Assembly (NCBI GenBank): GCA_025937035.1
Contig: JAICSG010000015.1
Coordinates: forward strand, 1-16,669
Length of the DNA stretch: 16,669 nt
DNA from: Thermoanaerobaculia bacterium
GTDB taxonomy: Bacteria > Acidobacteriota > Thermoanaerobaculia > Multivoradales > UBA5704
Reading direction: 5' to 3'
The position numbers and the translations under genes were made by a program. The notes under the pieces were generated by a model that was not told the origin of the DNA, made no database searches, and saw only the letters and a list, made by a program, of their open reading frames with translations. The number at the start of each line of letters is the position of its first letter. Positions within the stretch are counted from its first letter, which is position 1. Shown piece by piece: positions 14,757 to 16,669 of this stretch.

Positions 14757-15233
14757 TCAGAGGCGCCACCACTCGAACTTCTTCTTTTCGGGATTCCAGA
14801 AGATGTGGAACGCGTCGCACTTGTCGTCGTGCAGGTTGAGCCCCATCCCCTGGCCGCCCCCCCGGTGGGTCCTGGCCTCGTCGCCCAGGGGCTCGACGGC
14901 GATCTTGGCCTCGGATGAGCAGAGGGCATCCTCGCCGCCACCCTTCACGGGGAAGTCCAGCGTCCAGACCGGGGTTCCCGCGGCGAGCGGGCCGTGCACG
15001 ATCCCCACCACGACGTGGTCCTTGCGCAGGCCGGTGAGGGCGAAGTCCGCGCGGCCGTCCTGGTCGAGGTCGGCCTCCAGGACGCTCTGGGCGCTCCACT
15101 GCACGGTGGGATCGTGCTCCCGGGCGGCGTCGAGGGCCGTCCGGGGCGAGCGCAGGCCGGCGCAGCCCGCGCAGAACGTGAGGAGCAGCAGGACGGCATG
15201 GAATCTGAGATCGGATCGTGAGAACGGGCTCAA
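14757..15233 (-). CDS. Small exported protein or lipoprotein with an FG-GAP/VCBS-like motif
   Basis: 158 residues from TTG 15233, chosen for the strong GGAGGGG 6 bases upstream. Residues 9-23 form a hydrophobic signal (LRFHAVLLLLTFCAG) ending in CAGC; Cys24 could be lipidated, but Cys at -3 makes this an atypical lipobox. The motif EADLDQDGRADFALTG (53-68) is a calcium-loop type repeat as in FG-GAP/VCBS proteins, here only once. The rest is predicted beta-rich (VVVGIVHG, TPVWTLDFPV, FHIFWNPEKKKFEWWRL). It has no further recognisable domain. It lies between the flavoprotein and phosphatase genes with gaps of 22 and 1 bases. Confidence 0.7.
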   Translation of the reverse strand: MSPFSRSDLRFHAVLLLLTFCAGCAGLRSPRTALDAAREHDPTVQWSAQSVLEADLDQDGRADFALTGLRKDHVVVGIVHGPLAAGTPVWTLDFPVKGGGEDALCSSEAKIAVEPLGDEARTHRGGGQGMGLNLHDDKCDAFHIFWNPEKKKFEWWRL

Positions 15234-15239
15234 GGTTGT

Positions 15240-15253
15240 CCCCTCCGGAGGGG
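15240..15253. promoter_or_regulatory. Perfect 14-base palindrome holding the ribosome binding site of the 14757-15233 gene
   Basis: CCCCTCCGGAGGGG. Read on the minus strand its second half, GGAGGGG, is the ribosome binding site 6 bases before TTG 15233. It sits between the flavoprotein stop and this start. A hairpin would need at least four unpaired central bases, leaving a 5-bp stem. Confidence 0.5.
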
Positions 15254-15255
15254 GA

Positions 15256-16212
15256 TCATATCGCGGCCGGGGAGGGGGGGCTGGCCACATCCCCCTTCCG
15301 GAGGTGCTGGTCGATCATCACCGCCGCGATGTTCCCCGTCCCCATCGCCACCGCCACCTGCTGGGTCATGGGCCGGAGATCCCCCGCGATCCAGACCCCG
15401 GGGACGTTGGTGTCGCCGCGCTGGGATCGGGCTTGAGCATGCTTGCCCGTGGGGGCCATCTCGACCCCGAGCTGCCGGGCGAGGTCGGTCCGGCCGCGGG
15501 CGTCGCTGGAGACGAAGAAGGCCTCGGCGGTGATCGTGGTGCCGTCCTTGAGCTCCAGGCCGCTGAGCTCGCGCTTCTCCCCGATCAGCCGCTGGATCTC
15601 GCCGGTCAGCACCGGGATGTTCTTCTCCCGCAGCCGGGCGGCCCGGGGCTCGGAGAGGTCGCGGCCCCCGGCGAGCAGGACCCGCAGCTTCGGCGTGTAG
15701 CGGGAGAGCGCCACCCCCATGTCCGCCGCCCAGTCGGCCGGGCCGGTGCCGATGACCACCGTGTCCCGGCCGAACAGCTCCGGCCCCTCGCAGTCCGTGC
15801 AGTAGAAGAGGTTCCCCTTGCCGGCGTAGGAGAAGCAGGGGGTGAAGTCGCCGTCCACCGTGGGGTGGTAGCGGATCACGCCGGTGGCGAGCAGCAGGGT
15901 GCGCCCGCGCCACCGCTCCCCCTTCTCGCCGGTGAGGAGGAAATCCCCCTCCGTCCCCTCGGCCTTCACCACGTTGCCGCGCACGACCCCGGCGCCCATC
16001 TCCACCGCCTGGGCCTTGAGCCGTTTCTGGATCTCGGCGCCGGTCGCCCCCGGCATCCCCGGCACGTTCCAGAGCTGCTCCAGGGTGAAGAACAGGGGGC
16101 CGCTGACGCGGTCGATCACCAGGGCCGTGCGCTTCTGCCAGGCGAGGTGGAGCGCCGCCGTCAGGCCGGCCGGTCCACCGCCGACGATCAGGGTGTCGTA
16201 GAGGTCGGTCAC
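15256..16212 (-). CDS. Thioredoxin-reductase-like FAD/NAD(P) oxidoreductase
   Basis: 318 residues from GTG 16212. FAD-binding LIVGGGPAGLTAALHLA (8-24), LLLATGVIRYHP, the redox pair Cys138-Cys141 in FYCTDCEGPE, a second nucleotide site TVVIGTGPADWAADM (151-165), and the terminal WIAGDLRPMTQQVAVAMGTGNIAA match the thioredoxin reductase/AhpF fold. The usual GGGDSA and HRR residues for NADPH are replaced (GTGPAD; AGGRDLSEPR), so the electron donor may be NADH or something else. No thioredoxin is adjacent. GTG 16212 gives the normal N-terminus and has GAGGAG close upstream; GTG 16245 overlaps the previous stop in GTGA and would add 11 residues. Confidence 0.88.
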   Translation of the reverse strand: MTDLYDTLIVGGGPAGLTAALHLAWQKRTALVIDRVSGPLFFTLEQLWNVPGMPGATGAEIQKRLKAQAVEMGAGVVRGNVVKAEGTEGDFLLTGEKGERWRGRTLLLATGVIRYHPTVDGDFTPCFSYAGKGNLFYCTDCEGPELFGRDTVVIGTGPADWAADMGVALSRYTPKLRVLLAGGRDLSEPRAARLREKNIPVLTGEIQRLIGEKRELSGLELKDGTTITAEAFFVSSDARGRTDLARQLGVEMAPTGKHAQARSQRGDTNVPGVWIAGDLRPMTQQVAVAMGTGNIAAVMIDQHLRKGDVASPPSPAAI

Positions 16213-16241
16213 GGGCTCCTCGGGATCAGGAGCCGACGATA

Positions 16242-16669
16242 TCACGGGCTCTGGTAGAGGCGCGGGAGCTCGTCGTGCGTCCGGCCGTCGAGCACCCGTC
16301 CGGCCTTCGACTTCTGCCGTCCTCCCCACTGCTTGAAGAAGAAGGGGACGTCCGCCCGCCGGCAATGATCCCGGATCTCGCGCACCCAGGCCTCGTCGAC
16401 GGGCCGGGCGCCGTGCCCGCTCTCCCCGCCCACGATGACCCAGTGGCTGCCGGAGAGATCGAAGCCGCCGAGCGATTCGAGGAGCGGCTCGACCGAGAGG
16501 AAGCGGACGGCCGCCGGGGCGGCGCGCAGATGCTCCACGCGCGGCAGCCCCTGCTTGCGGTTCTCGACGCTGACCCCCCACCAGATGTGCGGCTCTTGGG
16601 CATGCTCACGGAGCTCGGTCTGAAGCATTTGGGCGAGCCGCTCAGATCGTTTCGTCAGAACCTGGTAGG
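16242..16669 (-). CDS. DUF5131 (phage Gp37/Gp68-like) protein, C-terminal part
   Basis: The frame is open to the right edge, so the 5' end is outside; 141 residues are visible. They begin YQVLTKRSERLAQML and include PHIWWGVSVENRKQGLPRVE, AVRFLSVEPLLESLG, HWVIVGGESGHGARPVD and VPFFFKQWGGRQKSK...GRVLDGRTHDELP, the conserved second half of the DUF5131/Gp37-Gp68 family. Complete members carry an N-terminal three-Cys radical-SAM-like motif and often sit next to a three-Cys-motif partner protein (TcmP), sometimes in mobile or defence regions; neither can be checked here. It is followed by the flavoprotein gene in apparent GTGA overlap or with a 29-base gap. The function is unknown. Confidence 0.85.
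   Translation of the reverse strand, partial: YQVLTKRSERLAQMLQTELREHAQEPHIWWGVSVENRKQGLPRVEHLRAAPAAVRFLSVEPLLESLGGFDLSGSHWVIVGGESGHGARPVDEAWVREIRDHCRRADVPFFFKQWGGRQKSKAGRVLDGRTHDELPRLYQSP

Noticed and set aside
16213..16581. N-terminal extension of the flavoprotein into the DUF5131 region
   Set aside because: The frame is open there but the sequence (Arg/Ala/Gly-rich) is the out-of-frame reading of DUF5131; the flavoprotein fold begins at about 16212.

Overview
The window is a GC-rich, tightly packed stretch of a Gram-negative chromosome. LPS genes (a PagL-type lipid A deacylase, an O-antigen ligase and an ArnT-like glycosyltransferase), a TamB/AsmA-like protein and the order zapA - 6S RNA - rny - ymdB point to a diderm outside the enterics. 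Acidobacteriota (Thermoanaerobaculia-like) or a former deltaproteobacterial lineage would fit. This is an inference from gene content and style, not a demonstrated placement.

Layout. (1) Positions 4872 to 1, minus strand: pagL-like, trm112-like, O-antigen ligase, tlyA, nadK and a tamB/asmA-like gene cut by the left edge, probably one operon with GTGA stop/start overlaps. (2) Divergent from it, 4942 to 7594, plus strand: a GT2 glycosyltransferase, a small LAB_N membrane protein and a GT39 ArnT-like transferase, a probable polyprenyl-phosphate-sugar route for decorating lipid A or another envelope glycan. (3) 7595 to 8082, the least GC-rich part: a large inverted repeat built of 9-base units, an orphan 60-residue protein and a promoter-like region, followed by a secreted GspG-like protein (8083-8625). 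(4) 11579 to 8610, minus strand: zapA, a 6S RNA, rny (RNase Y) and ymdB; the rny leader can fold over its own ribosome binding site and start codon. (5) 11735 to 13570, plus strand: an S9-family alpha/beta-hydrolase whose nucleophile serine is replaced by glycine. (6) Right edge to 13548, minus strand: DUF5131 (5' end outside), a thioredoxin-reductase-like flavoprotein, a small secreted or lipoprotein VCBS-like protein, a protein tyrosine phosphatase and a NudC-like NADH pyrophosphatase, nearly without gaps.

How the parts combine. The divergent pair of envelope operons around 4.9 kb looks like an LPS-tailoring neighbourhood: deacylation, O-antigen ligation and sugar addition. The zapA-6S-rny-ymdB block is housekeeping (division, RNA polymerase control, RNA decay). 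The last operon has a redox/NAD(H) flavour. I see no CRISPR array, transposase, phage genes, tRNA or rRNA. No complete, clearly new multi-gene system is evident; the best leads are the pseudo-peptidase, the rny leader hairpin, the GT2/LAB_N overlap and the 9-base inverted repeat.
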